Assembly: GCA_900768015.1 (NCBI GenBank)
Contig: CAAGBI010000076.1
Coordinates: 14,210 to 78,209 of the forward strand
DNA length: 64,000 bases
Direction of reading: 5' to 3'
Origin: an uncultured Alistipes sp.
Lineage (GTDB): Bacteria; Bacteroidota; Bacteroidia; Bacteroidales; Rikenellaceae
The notes under the pieces were generated by a model, which was given only the letters and a program-made list of their open reading frames with translations, was not told where the DNA came from and ran no database searches. Positions 8,403 to 16,444 of this stretch are shown here, one piece after another (positions within the stretch are counted from its first letter, which is position 1; every line of letters begins with the position of its first letter). Position numbers and translations under genes: made by a program.

Positions 8403-9671
8403 ATGAAGAGAATTTTGTTTTTTGCTGTCGTAGCAGTAGCCTTAGCATCGTGCAGCAGCGAGACAGCAACCAAGAATGACTACTACTTTGACAAGGAGGT
8501 TTCGCGCCTCTACAACGACCCCAAGGCCGAGATGGATACCCTCTCTTATGCTGCGGGTATGAATGTCGGCCTTGTATTGTCTATCCAGAATGCCGACTTC
8601 GAGCTCGACACCGAGGAGGTAATCAAGATGCTCGACAAGGAGCTTAAGAATGTAAGCTCCGACCAGGAGAAGTTGGACGAGGTTAACGAGTACCTCTCTA
8701 CATACTCTAACGAGGTTGTCCGCCCCTATATGATGGCTAAGCGCATGCAGTCTATGACGCAGACCGACCGCCCCGATACATTGCAGCTCCCCGAGTTGTT
8801 TACCGCGGAGTATACCAAGGAGAAGTTCTGCTCGTCGTTGGTCCTCGCCGTTGCTGATGGCATGCGCAAGCAGAGCCTCCCCGTAAACCTCCACTGGGTG
8901 TACCAGGCGGTACGCGATGCTGCTAATGTCAAGGATAAGAGCGAGATAGATGCTAAAATGGCAATCACCGAGGCTCAGTTTATGACCACCTTGCGCAACT
9001 ACACACAATCAGATTTGTCTGTCTATACCGTAGGCTGTGTTGAGAGCTGGATGCAGCGCGTATCTGGCAAGGCTAATGTCAAGGCTATGACCGACGCCGA
9101 TGGTAAGGAGACAGGCGTATTGTATCGCATCAACCGTGCTGGTGGCGAGCCTATGCCCGTGAACGATACCGACTCTATCGCCGTAAAGTATGAGGTCTAC
9201 TCGCGCACAGGTAAGTTGCTGGAGTCTAACGAGATGTTCATCAAGAACCTCAAGAAGCAGCGCGAGCAGCTCGAGAAGAATGTCATGTTGCCCGCCGAGA
9301 TGCGCCAGTCGTATATCGAGAAGATTGATGCCGAGATTGCTAATAGCGAACTCCGTCAGCTCCCCTTGAGCACCTTCATGCAGAAGGGCGTGCAGGATGC
9401 TGTTAAGCTCGTAGGTAAGGGCGGCGAGATTACCATCTGGCTCAGTGCAGATAAGGCCTTTGGTCCCCGTGCTGGTAGAATATTGCCCATCAACGAGGCT
9501 GTTGTTGTGAATGTGGAACTCGTTGATGTTAAGACTATTAAGCCTGCGCTTAAGCCCGTGGGTGGTGTAGTTATGCCCCAGAAGGGTGATATTCGCAAGA
9601 AGGTAGCTCCAAAGGAGGGTAAGGCTTCGCAGAAGTTCTCACAGCCCACCATCGTTCCCGTGCAGAAGTAG
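8403..9671 (+). CDS. FKBP-like lipoprotein, long form
   Basis: 422 residues. Signal MKRILFFAVVAVALASCSS (lipobox LASC). It repeats the plan of the preceding gene: LSYAAGMNVGLVLS in the helical N-terminal half, then an FKBP-like region (about 210-375) with DAVKLVGKGGEITIWLSADKAFGP and VVNVELVDVKT. A segment of about 50 residues rich in Lys/Glu/Gln is inserted in the FKBP region and a basic, low-complexity tail of about 45 residues follows it. Isomerase activity is less sure than for the neighbour; a chaperone role is an equal guess. A paralogue, probably in the same operon. Confidence 0.8.
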   Translation: MKRILFFAVVAVALASCSSETATKNDYYFDKEVSRLYNDPKAEMDTLSYAAGMNVGLVLSIQNADFELDTEEVIKMLDKELKNVSSDQEKLDEVNEYLSTYSNEVVRPYMMAKRMQSMTQTDRPDTLQLPELFTAEYTKEKFCSSLVLAVADGMRKQSLPVNLHWVYQAVRDAANVKDKSEIDAKMAITEAQFMTTLRNYTQSDLSVYTVGCVESWMQRVSGKANVKAMTDADGKETGVLYRINRAGGEPMPVNDTDSIAVKYEVYSRTGKLLESNEMFIKNLKKQREQLEKNVMLPAEMRQSYIEKIDAEIANSELRQLPLSTFMQKGVQDAVKLVGKGGEITIWLSADKAFGPRAGRILPINEAVVVNVELVDVKTIKPALKPVGGVVMPQKGDIRKKVAPKEGKASQKFSQPTIVPVQK

Positions 9672-9694
9672 GGACTGGGAGATATAATATGAAT

Positions 9695-9725
9695 GAGGCC
9701 TCGCAAGATTTTGCGGGGCCTCTTT
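9695..9725 (+). terminator. rho-independent terminator after the FKBP pair
   Basis: GAGGCCTCGCAA pairs with TTGCGGGGCCTC around a short loop and is followed by TTTTG. Confidence 0.85.
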
Positions 9726-9740
9726 TGCCCCCCTATCCTC

Positions 9741-9782
9741 TAAACACCTTAAACTCCTTAAACTCGCTAAATTCTTTACACC
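9741..9782. repeat. short tandem repeat of the CCTTAAACT type
   Basis: Nine-base units CCTTAAACT, CCTTAAACT, CGCTAAATT lie in a row; the same unit is expanded at 30540-30690. Confidence 0.5.
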
Positions 9783-9793
9783 CCCCCACACAC

Positions 9794-9830
9794 AAAAAAA
9801 ATACTCTTGAGCTATTTGCCCAAGAGTATT
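9794..9830 (-). terminator. terminator overlapping the recN 3' end
   Basis: On the minus strand AATACTCTTG pairs with CAAGAGTATT and is followed by TTTTTTTT. The 5' arm lies inside the last codons of recN (K-I-L-L-G-K-stop), so coding and terminator functions share bases. Confidence 0.85.
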
Positions 9831-11455
9831 TTTGCTTGTTTGAGTGCAGCATCCGTTATCTCGCTGCCCGAGAGCATCTTCGCAATCTCGCCCACGCGCT
9901 CTGTCTTCGAGAGGCGGCGGATGTTGGTGCGACCCTCCTCCTTATACACCACAAAGTGCGCTCCGCTCTTTGATGCCACCTGTGGCAGGTGGGTGATGTC
10001 GACAATCTGCATCGACTCGGCCAGGCGCGCGATGATGTCGCCCATGGCGTCGGCAATACGGCCCGAAACACCCGTGTCAATCTCATCGAAAATCACCGTG
10101 GGCAGCATGCGCTTCTCGGCGATGAGGGCCTTGAGTGCCAGCATAATACGCGAGAGCTCACCTCCCGATGCTATGCGCTCCACAGCCCCAGGCTTCGTAG
10201 TGCGGTTCGCCGTGAAGAGGTAGGCAACGCTATCCATGCCAAGTGGGGTGTAACCCTCTGTCTCGGTGACATCTACCACAAACTGCGCATCCTCCATGCC
10301 GAGCATGCGGAGTGTCTCCACGACGCTTGTCTCGAGGTGCTTAGCCACCTCCACGCGTGCCTCGTGCAGCGCATGTGCTGCTGCGCGACACTCCTTGTCA
10401 TCCTCAGTGATGCGTGCCTCGAGCTCGCGGAGTGCGGTGTCGCTATTATCTATCGTTGCAAGGCGCGCCTCGAAGGCTGCGGTCTTAGCCAAGAGGTCGT
10501 CGAAGGACTCTGCGCGGTGCTTCATCTCGAGCGAGTAGATGGTGTTGAGCCTGTCGCTCAACTTCTGCAACTTCTCGGGGTCGGCATCTATGCGCTCCGC
10601 CTCGTCTGCCGCCGTGGTGCTCAGGTCCTTAAGCTCTGCGACCACCGACTTTAGGCGCTCCGCAATCGTAGCACCCTCGGCATAGCGCTCGCCCAAAGCC
10701 TCTAACTCGCGCTGTGAGCGTGTGAGCGCCACCACAGCACCCAACTCCTCATCGTCCAGCGCATTGCGCAGTGTTGTCAGCGCCTCGCCAATGCGGTCGG
10801 CACTCTCCAATGTTGCTAATGTCTGCTCTGTCTCGGCCTGCTCGCCCTCCTTGAGCTTCGCGGCGCGGAGCTCCTCAACCGTATAGCGCAACCACTCCTC
10901 ATCCTTGCGTGCCGCCTCCATCTCTGCCGACATCGTGCGGTGCTCGCTGCGTAGCGCATTCAGCGTGGCGAGCTTCGCGGTGTACGCCTCCATAAGTGGC
11001 TGATTTCCAGCCAATGTGTCGAGCGTAGTAGTGCGAAACTCCTCCGACGCCAGGATTAGGTTCTGGTGCTGCGAGTGTATATCCACGAGGTGCGCACCGA
11101 GCTCCTTGAGCGTAGCCAACTGCACGGGCATATCGCCCACAAAGGCGCGACTCTTACCCGCGGGAGTTATGACGCGGCGTATGGTAATCTCGGCCTCATA
11201 GTCGAGGTCGAGCTCCTCGAAGAGGTGCTGAAGGTTGAGCCTTGCGATGTCGAACGAGGCCTCCACCACGCAGTTGCGCTCGAGGTCCTTCGTAGCCTGA
11301 CCCTCGTTCTTGGCGCCAAGCAACAGACCCAGCGCACCGAGGAGGATGGACTTACCCGCACCCGTCTCACCAGTGATGATGTTGAGGTGCTCGTCCCACT
11401 CTACATGGAGCGAGTCGATAAGGGCGTAGTTCTCTATCGTTAAGCTCTTAAGCAT
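9812..11455 (-). CDS. recN: DNA repair protein RecN
   Basis: 547 residues, SMC-like ATPase of double-strand break repair. N-terminal MLKSLTIENYALIDSL and Walker A GETGAGKS (29-36); the middle is long coiled coil; the ABC signature ASGGELSR and Walker B TVIFDEIDTGVSG lie in the C-terminal ATPase half, followed by the His-switch segment ITHLPQVAS. Length is standard. It starts 7 bp after coaBC in the bamD-rpoZ-coaBC-recN operon. Confidence 0.97.
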   Translation of the reverse strand: MLKSLTIENYALIDSLHVEWDEHLNIITGETGAGKSILLGALGLLLGAKNEGQATKDLERNCVVEASFDIARLNLQHLFEELDLDYEAEITIRRVITPAGKSRAFVGDMPVQLATLKELGAHLVDIHSQHQNLILASEEFRTTTLDTLAGNQPLMEAYTAKLATLNALRSEHRTMSAEMEAARKDEEWLRYTVEELRAAKLKEGEQAETEQTLATLESADRIGEALTTLRNALDDEELGAVVALTRSQRELEALGERYAEGATIAERLKSVVAELKDLSTTAADEAERIDADPEKLQKLSDRLNTIYSLEMKHRAESFDDLLAKTAAFEARLATIDNSDTALRELEARITEDDKECRAAAHALHEARVEVAKHLETSVVETLRMLGMEDAQFVVDVTETEGYTPLGMDSVAYLFTANRTTKPGAVERIASGGELSRIMLALKALIAEKRMLPTVIFDEIDTGVSGRIADAMGDIIARLAESMQIVDITHLPQVASKSGAHFVVYKEEGRTNIRRLSKTERVGEIAKMLSGSEITDAALKQAKILLGK

Positions 11456-11462
11456 CTCTATA

Positions 11463-12662
11463 TTACTTATTTAGTCTCTCAATCTTATCCACGATTACTG
11501 CCGCTACCTCGCTCTTCGACATCAGCGGATGCTCCTCGCGGCCATTGCGGTCGATGAGCGTAACCTTGTTGGTGTCGCCGCCAAAGCCAGCACCCTTATC
11601 GCGCAACGAGTTAAGCACCACGAAGTCGAAGTTCTTGCGCTCGAGCTTACCCTCGGCATTAGCCTCCTCGTTGTCGGTCTCGAGGGCGAAGCCCACGAGC
11701 GTGCGACCCTCCTTCGTCTTGCCCAACTCCGCAGCGATATCCTTGGTGCGTATAAGATCTATGCGTAGGTCGTCATCCGACTTCTTGAGCTTCTTGTCTG
11801 CCACAACGGCGGGTGTGTAGTCCGCGACGGCTGCGCACATAACTGCGCCATCAGCCTCGCGCCATGCCTCCACCGCAGCCTCGTACATATCTGCTGCCGA
11901 GAGCACATCCACGCGCTCCACGCCTCGGGGTGTAGGTAGGGTAGTGCGGCCGCTGATAAGCTTAACCTTGGCGCCGCGCATCGCCAACTCCTCGGCAATG
12001 GCATAGCCCATCTTGCCTGTAGAGTGGTTTGTGATGTAGCGCACAGGGTCGATAGCCTCAATCGTAGCGCCTGCGGTGACGAAGTAACGCTTACCCGCCA
12101 AGCTCTTAGTCTCGCCCCTTGCAAGGATACTCTTCACCTGCTCCACAATCTCCTCGGGCTCTGCCATGCGGCCCTTACCCACCAAGCCACTTGCCAACTC
12201 GCCAGCCTCGGGCTCGATGATGGCAACGCCACGCTCCGCGAGGGTGCGCAGGTTCTGCTGTGTGGTGATGTGGGCATACATGTCGAGGTCCATAGCGGGA
12301 GCTACGGCAACGACAGAGCGCGCAGAGAGGTAGGTCGTGAGCAAGAGGTTGTCCGCAATGCCCGTAGTCATCTTAGCCAAGGTGTTTGCCGTTGCGGGGG
12401 CTATGAGCAGCATATCTGCCCACTCGCCGAGCGAAACATGAGAGTTCCACTCGCCATTCTCGGGATTGAAGAACTCCACGAGGATGGGGTGCTTCGATAG
12501 CGTCGCCATCGTGAGTGGCGTGATGAACTGCTTAGCCAGAGGTGTCATTATGACACGCACCTCGGCACCCTCCTTCACTAAAAGACGGCACAGCATAGCT
12601 GCCTTGTATGCCGCTATGCTGCCTGTAATGCCGAGTATGATATGCTTGCCTTTGAGCTGCAT
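11463..12662 (-). CDS. coaBC: bifunctional phosphopantothenoylcysteine decarboxylase / phosphopantothenate-cysteine ligase
   Basis: 399 residues. CoaC half (about 1-190): GITGSIAAYKA at the N terminus, the active-site His in NSHVSLGEWAD and the APATANTLAK motif that binds FMN. CoaB half: GKRYFVTAGATIEAIDPVRYITNHSTGKMG and CAAVADYTP. It catalyses two steps from phosphopantothenate to phosphopantetheine in CoA synthesis. Third gene of the bamD operon, 31 bp after rpoZ. Confidence 0.96.
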   Translation of the reverse strand: MQLKGKHIILGITGSIAAYKAAMLCRLLVKEGAEVRVIMTPLAKQFITPLTMATLSKHPILVEFFNPENGEWNSHVSLGEWADMLLIAPATANTLAKMTTGIADNLLLTTYLSARSVVAVAPAMDLDMYAHITTQQNLRTLAERGVAIIEPEAGELASGLVGKGRMAEPEEIVEQVKSILARGETKSLAGKRYFVTAGATIEAIDPVRYITNHSTGKMGYAIAEELAMRGAKVKLISGRTTLPTPRGVERVDVLSAADMYEAAVEAWREADGAVMCAAVADYTPAVVADKKLKKSDDDLRIDLIRTKDIAAELGKTKEGRTLVGFALETDNEEANAEGKLERKNFDFVVLNSLRDKGAGFGGDTNKVTLIDRNGREEHPLMSKSEVAAVIVDKIERLNK

Positions 12663-12693
12663 AATCCTATCTCTTTATGTTCTACGGTTTCCC

Positions 12694-13014
12694 TTACTCC
12701 TTGTCGCCGTGGCGGAAGTAAACCTCGCCATCGAGGAACTCCTCAGTAGCGATGATTGCGGGCTTGGGAAGACGCTCGTAGTAGCGTGAGATCTCAATCT
12801 GCTCGCGGTTCTCGAAGGTCTCCTCTACAGCGTTGTCGGTGGGTGCAGAGAAGTCTGCAAGCTTGCGATTGAGCTCTGTCTTAAGCTCTGAAGCAATCTG
12901 GTTTGCGCGACGAGCGATGATGTTGATGCTCTCGTAGATGTTGCCTGTGGGCGAATCGAGGTCTACCAACTTGCGGGTAATGGTGTTGTTTGGAACGTTC
13001 TTCTTAATCTCCAT
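12694..13014 (-). CDS. rpoZ: RNA polymerase omega subunit (Bacteroidota type)
   Basis: 106 residues. The core ITRKLVDLDSPTGNIYESI and IIARRANQIASELK matches the Rpb6/omega fold (the NIYE...ARRANQI block that clamps the beta' subunit). Bacteroidota omega is longer and differs from the proteobacterial form, which explains weak recognition by generic models. Lies between bamD and coaBC, its usual place in this phylum. Confidence 0.9.
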   Translation of the reverse strand: MEIKKNVPNNTITRKLVDLDSPTGNIYESINIIARRANQIASELKTELNRKLADFSAPTDNAVEETFENREQIEISRYYERLPKPAIIATEEFLDGEVYFRHGDKE

Positions 13015-13056
13015 AGTCCTATATGTTTTTGTCTTAATTATCGTTGTGTTGCTTGG

Positions 13057-13869
13057 CTAAAGCTCTGTGTTCTCCTGCTTGTCGAGGAAGTTGCGCGCAT
13101 CCTTCGACATTCGCGTGAGCTCCTTGATGTGTTTCGACTCGGGGTATGCCGCGATGAACGAGTAGTAGTTGTCGAGCATCGCCAGGTAGCGGTCCTCCTG
13201 CTTCGACTCCACCGAGTTCTCCGCGAGGCGATATGCCGAAACCGTCTGGTAGTACATCATCTCCTCGGTGTATGGCGACTCGGGATAGCGCTTCATAGCA
13301 TTTTTGAAGGCCACGATTGCCGCCTTGTAGCGACCCACCTTGTAGTAGGTGTAGGCATTCATGTAGCTCTTCTGCATCAGTCGCTGGTTGAGCTCCTCGA
13401 GCATGTCGCCAAACTCTGCATTGTGCTCCGACTCGGGGTAGCGCGACATGAACTCCGTGATGGCGATTATGGCCTGCGTAGTCATCGTCTGGTCGTACTC
13501 GGGCGGTGGCGACATGTAGTAGTGACATAGCGCATACATTCCCTCTGCCTCCTCGATGAATGGGCTGCGGCTGAACTTGCGACGATATGTGTCGAGCTGT
13601 GTTGATGCCTCCTCCCAGTCGTGGCGCTTGAACTTGCAACGCGCGTTGTAGAACGAGAGCGAGTCCTCGCGGGGTGTACCCATGTAGATGTGGCGGCACG
13701 CCTCGAATAGGGTAGATGCCTGATCCCACTTCTCATCCTCGTAGAGCGAAAGTGCCTGCTCGTACGCATACTGAGGGTCTCCCGACTTGATAGCATCGTT
13801 TACCACGCTGCAAGCGACACTGCCGACCAAGAGCATAGCGGCGAGTATGTAACCAAAAATAGACTTCAT
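13057..13869 (-). CDS. bamD: outer membrane assembly lipoprotein BamD
   Basis: 270 residues with lipoprotein signal MKSIFGYILAAMLLVGSVAC (Cys20 acylated). The rest is helical TPR pairs: YAYEQALSLYEDEKWDQASTLF-type first repeat, then SPFIEEAEGMYALCHYYMSP and RYPESPYTEEMMYYQ, with the F/Y-P-x-S spacing of BamD. BamD bridges BamA to the folding of outer-membrane barrels. First gene of its operon, with a clear promoter upstream. Confidence 0.93.
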   Translation of the reverse strand: MKSIFGYILAAMLLVGSVACSVVNDAIKSGDPQYAYEQALSLYEDEKWDQASTLFEACRHIYMGTPREDSLSFYNARCKFKRHDWEEASTQLDTYRRKFSRSPFIEEAEGMYALCHYYMSPPPEYDQTMTTQAIIAITEFMSRYPESEHNAEFGDMLEELNQRLMQKSYMNAYTYYKVGRYKAAIVAFKNAMKRYPESPYTEEMMYYQTVSAYRLAENSVESKQEDRYLAMLDNYYSFIAAYPESKHIKELTRMSKDARNFLDKQENTEL

Positions 13870-13906
13870 TGTTCTGTTGTTTCCTGCGCTTATGCGTATA
13901 AGCGCA

Positions 13907-13914
13907 CAAAGTTA
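13907..13914 (-). promoter_or_regulatory. -7 promoter element of the bamD-rpoZ-coaBC-recN operon
   Basis: Minus-strand TAACTTTG, about 38 bp before the bamD ATG. Confidence 0.65.
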
Positions 13915-14100
13915 CACAATATTTTTGAATAAACGACTAACAAAACGAAATTATTGTCTCATTTATTTAGGGAAATATGCGGTTATTTTGGTATTGCACG
14001 ACATAACATGGTGTGTGGGTAGTAAGAACTCTTTATTTTTACAAAATAAAAATGGGGCATATCCTTTCAGATTGCCCCATAAACAAGTCTCACTTTCACC

Positions 14101-14643
14101 TTAGAAATAGTACTTGAAACCAACGGTTGGGTTTAGACCAAAGTTAAAGTTTAATGTATTAATAGCATAGCCACCATATGTTAACCAGATATAATCCAGT
14201 GATACTATGCTTGCGCTAATGCTAAAATGCTGAGTTGGCTTAAATTCAAGGCTGAATAGACTCGCACTAACACCAAATCCACTTGCCACTTCTGAAATTG
14301 ATGCAGAGGTTCCAAATGCAGCACCGAATTGAATACCTGGAGTGTAGTATAATTTCTCACATAGAGGTACATAGTATGCTCCATCAATGGTAACTGTATA
14401 TGCGTTCGTCTCACTATCATAAGCATAGCCAACATTGGCGCCTAATTTTACTCGATTAGCAATAAATTCACCATATTCCAAGTGAAATCCAAAAGATGTA
14501 TCGTTGGCACTTGCTGAGTCAATGCTTACATTTTGGTGATTAACACCTATGTAACCACCAATATATTTATCACCCTTGTTTTGTGCGAATGCCGCTGATG
14601 TGCAGAGCATTAATGCAACCGCAATAACCAAAAATTTCTTCAT
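14101..14643 (-). CDS. outer membrane beta-barrel protein
   Basis: 180 residues with a cleavable signal peptide (MKKFLVIAVALMLCTSAAFA, cut before QN). The mature part alternates polar and hydrophobic residues in short strands with Gly/Ser/Asn turns, and ends in VGFKYYF, a C-terminal aromatic residue typical of outer-membrane barrels read by BAM. Probably an 8-stranded OmpA/OmpW-like barrel; no peptidoglycan-binding domain. Base composition is more AT-rich than the flanks. Specific function not readable. Confidence 0.8.
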   Translation of the reverse strand: MKKFLVIAVALMLCTSAAFAQNKGDKYIGGYIGVNHQNVSIDSASANDTSFGFHLEYGEFIANRVKLGANVGYAYDSETNAYTVTIDGAYYVPLCEKLYYTPGIQFGAAFGTSASISEVASGFGVSASLFSLEFKPTQHFSISASIVSLDYIWLTYGGYAINTLNFNFGLNPTVGFKYYF

Positions 14644-14697
14644 AGTTGCTGTTGTTTAAGTTAATATTTGGAGAGCATATTCTCCTAAAGTACTATA

Positions 14698-14705
14698 CAA
14701 AGATA
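14698..14705 (-). promoter_or_regulatory. -7 promoter element of the barrel protein gene
   Basis: Minus-strand TATCTTTG about 55 bp before the ATG. Confidence 0.6.
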
Positions 14706-14787
14706 GTAAAAGCAATCAACATTAAAAAACAAACTGCAGTATTTTTTCTTTCCGGGTATATAAAAGTATACCCGTGAGGTGTTGGGA

Positions 14788-14822
14788 TTTCTTGTGATAG
14801 CGGCGCATCTTCGGCGCTTCAA
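14788..14822 (+). repeat. family A repeat, left end only (A5)
   Basis: TTTCTTGTGATAGCGGCGCA and the following GGCGCTTCAA match the left arm of copies at 33914 and 34046; the inner hairpin is lacking and a family B-like element follows at once. Confidence 0.55.
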
Positions 14823-14831
14823 TAGACAAAA

Positions 14832-14944
14832 CGTCATCCCGAGGAGCGTAGCGACGTGGGGATCTACCTCTGTGATGGGGTAGAGTACAACGTGGAAGGC
14901 AGAGTACAATGGAAGATTGCCACGGTTAACGCCTCGCAATGACG
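14832..14944 (+). repeat. family B-related inverted repeat (variant B5)
   Basis: Starts CGTCATCCCGAGGAGCG and ends GCCTCGCAATGACG, so the ends are CGTCAT/ATGACG instead of TGTCAT/ATGACA. The gap 14644-15058 holds the barrel-gene promoter, A5, this element and the downstream hairpin at 14996-15054. Confidence 0.5.
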
Positions 14945-14995
14945 GGGGAGTGTGTGCTCAACCATACCCCAAACACCCTCCAACGCCACAAAAAA

Positions 14996-15054
14996 ACTCC
15001 CCAGATGTTTCCATCCAGGGAGCATATAGATTCCGCGCAAGGCGGGACTCTACA
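14996..15054 (-). terminator. possible terminator after rplI
   Basis: Minus-strand hairpin: CTCCCTGGATGGAAACATCTGG region ends with GGGGAGTTTTTTTG; CTCCC pairs with GGGAG. Weak stem but a good T-run on the minus strand. Confidence 0.45.
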
Positions 15055-15058
15055 AAAA

Positions 15059-15496
15059 TTACTCAGCTACAACAGCGAACTTGATAGTAGCCTTAACCTC
15101 GCGGTGAAGCTTAGCAACAGCCTCGAACTCACCAAGAGTCTTAACAGAGTCTACAGTGATGTTCTTGCGGTCTACCTCGATGCCCTTCTCCTGAAGTGCA
15201 GCAGCAAGGTCAGCAGCTGTTACAGCACCAAAGATCTTCTCCTCCTCTGCCTTAGCAGTGATAGTGAGGTGAAGGTTGTTGATTGTCTCAGCCAAAGCCT
15301 GTGCGTCAGCAAGGATCTTAGCGTCCTTGTGAGCGCGCTGACGAAGGTTCTCAGCGAGTACCTTCTTTGCAGAAGCAGTAGCAGCCTTAGCGAAGCCCTG
15401 AGGAATCAAGTAGTTGTTGGCATAGCCGGGGCGAACGTTAACGATGTCGTTTGTGTAGCCCAAGTTCTCTACGTCTTTGATAAGAATTACTTCCAT
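15059..15496 (-). CDS. rplI: 50S ribosomal protein L9
   Basis: 145 residues: MEVILIKDVENLGYTNDIVNVRPGYANNYLIPQG at the N terminus is the L9 signature (rRNA-binding domain), followed by the long connecting helix and a C-terminal domain. Last gene of rpsF-rpsR-rplI, 18 bp after rpsR. Confidence 0.98.
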   Translation of the reverse strand: MEVILIKDVENLGYTNDIVNVRPGYANNYLIPQGFAKAATASAKKVLAENLRQRAHKDAKILADAQALAETINNLHLTITAKAEEEKIFGAVTAADLAAALQEKGIEVDRKNITVDSVKTLGEFEAVAKLHREVKATIKFAVVAE

Positions 15497-15514
15497 GGTC
15501 TATCCTCCTCTTTA

Positions 15515-15796
15515 TTATTTCATACAATCGGTTACGAATGGAAGGATTGCGAGGTGGCGAGCACGCTTAACTGCCTGAGCAACCTTCTTCTGATACTTCT
15601 GTGAAGTACCTGTAAGACGACGGGGCAAAATCTTACCCTGCTCGTTGAGGAACTTCTTCAAGAACTCACCGTCCTTATAGTCTACATACTTGATGCCGAG
15701 CTTCTTGAAACGGCAGTACTTCTTCTTCTTAACGTCTACTGATACGGGGTTGAGATAGCGGATCTCAGATGCACCCTGCTGTGTGTTCTCTGCCAT
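15515..15796 (-). CDS. rpsR: 30S ribosomal protein S18
   Basis: 93 residues; [37 protein letters not shown] and [19 protein letters not shown] are the S18 blocks. The N terminus is somewhat extended, as in many Bacteroidota. Starts 2 bp after the rpsF stop. Confidence 0.98.
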   Translation of the reverse strand: MAENTQQGASEIRYLNPVSVDVKKKKYCRFKKLGIKYVDYKDGEFLKKFLNEQGKILPRRLTGTSQKYQKKVAQAVKRARHLAILPFVTDCMK

Positions 15797-15798
15797 GA

Positions 15799-16143
15799 TT
15801 ACTCCTGAGTTTTGTTAGCAAGCTTAGCGCGACGCTTCTGAGAGTACTCAACAGCGAACTTGTCCTGCTTGAAAGTTAAGAAACGAATGATGCGCTCATC
15901 GCGACGGTACTGTGTCTCGAGAGTGTTGATGATTGAGCCCTCACCGGTGAACTCTACGAGGAAGTAGAAACCGGTAGTCTTCTTCTGAATAGGATAAGCG
16001 AGCTTCTTGAGGCCCCAGTTCTCCACATTCACAATCTGACCGCCGTTCTCGGTGATTACGCCCTGGAATTTGTCAGCAACCTCCTGCACCTGAGCCTCAG
16101 AGAGGACGGGAGTGACAATGAAAACGGTTTCGTAATTGTTCAT
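15799..16143 (-). CDS. rpsF: 30S ribosomal protein S6
   Basis: 114 residues; [39 protein letters not shown] and the C-terminal [15 protein letters not shown] blocks define S6. First gene of the ribosomal operon with its own promoter. Confidence 0.98.
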   Translation of the reverse strand: MNNYETVFIVTPVLSEAQVQEVADKFQGVITENGGQIVNVENWGLKKLAYPIQKKTTGFYFLVEFTGEGSIINTLETQYRRDERIIRFLTFKQDKFAVEYSQKRRAKLANKTQE

Positions 16144-16183
16144 AACTGTAAATTAAATTAAAGTTTTTGTGCATAAAGCGGTG

Positions 16184-16191
16184 CAAAGGTA
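16184..16191 (-). promoter_or_regulatory. -7 promoter element of rpsF-rpsR-rplI
   Basis: Minus-strand TACCTTTG, 40 bp before the rpsF ATG. Confidence 0.7.
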
Positions 16192-16338
16192 GTAATATTT
16201 TTTTGTTTTGCAACACCTATCACAAAATTTTTGTTCTATTCCTCCTCGTAATGATAATATTTTGTTGATAAATCGTTCGCTACTACTTGCTTATATTAAG
16301 AAAATAATTTAATTTTGTGTTGCTTTTTTCGCAGCCTA

Positions 16339-16346
16339 TATATTTG
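16339..16346 (+). promoter_or_regulatory. candidate promoter of the lipoprotein cluster
   Basis: TATATTTG, about 98 bp before the first lipoprotein ATG. The gap 16144-16444 holds this, the rpsF promoter and otherwise AT-rich sequence with no further feature seen. Confidence 0.5.
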
Positions 16347-16444
16347 GTAGATTATCCGAAGCAATCTTAGCCTGCGAATTTAGCGCTATACCTATATTTA
16401 ATAATATAAGTGTTCAACTTTTGATGAACATAATTTAGCAGCGT

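Noticed and set aside
14685..14939. Minus-strand ORF of 84 codons upstream of the barrel gene
   Set aside because: It runs through repeat elements and the promoter box, with no recognisable protein features.
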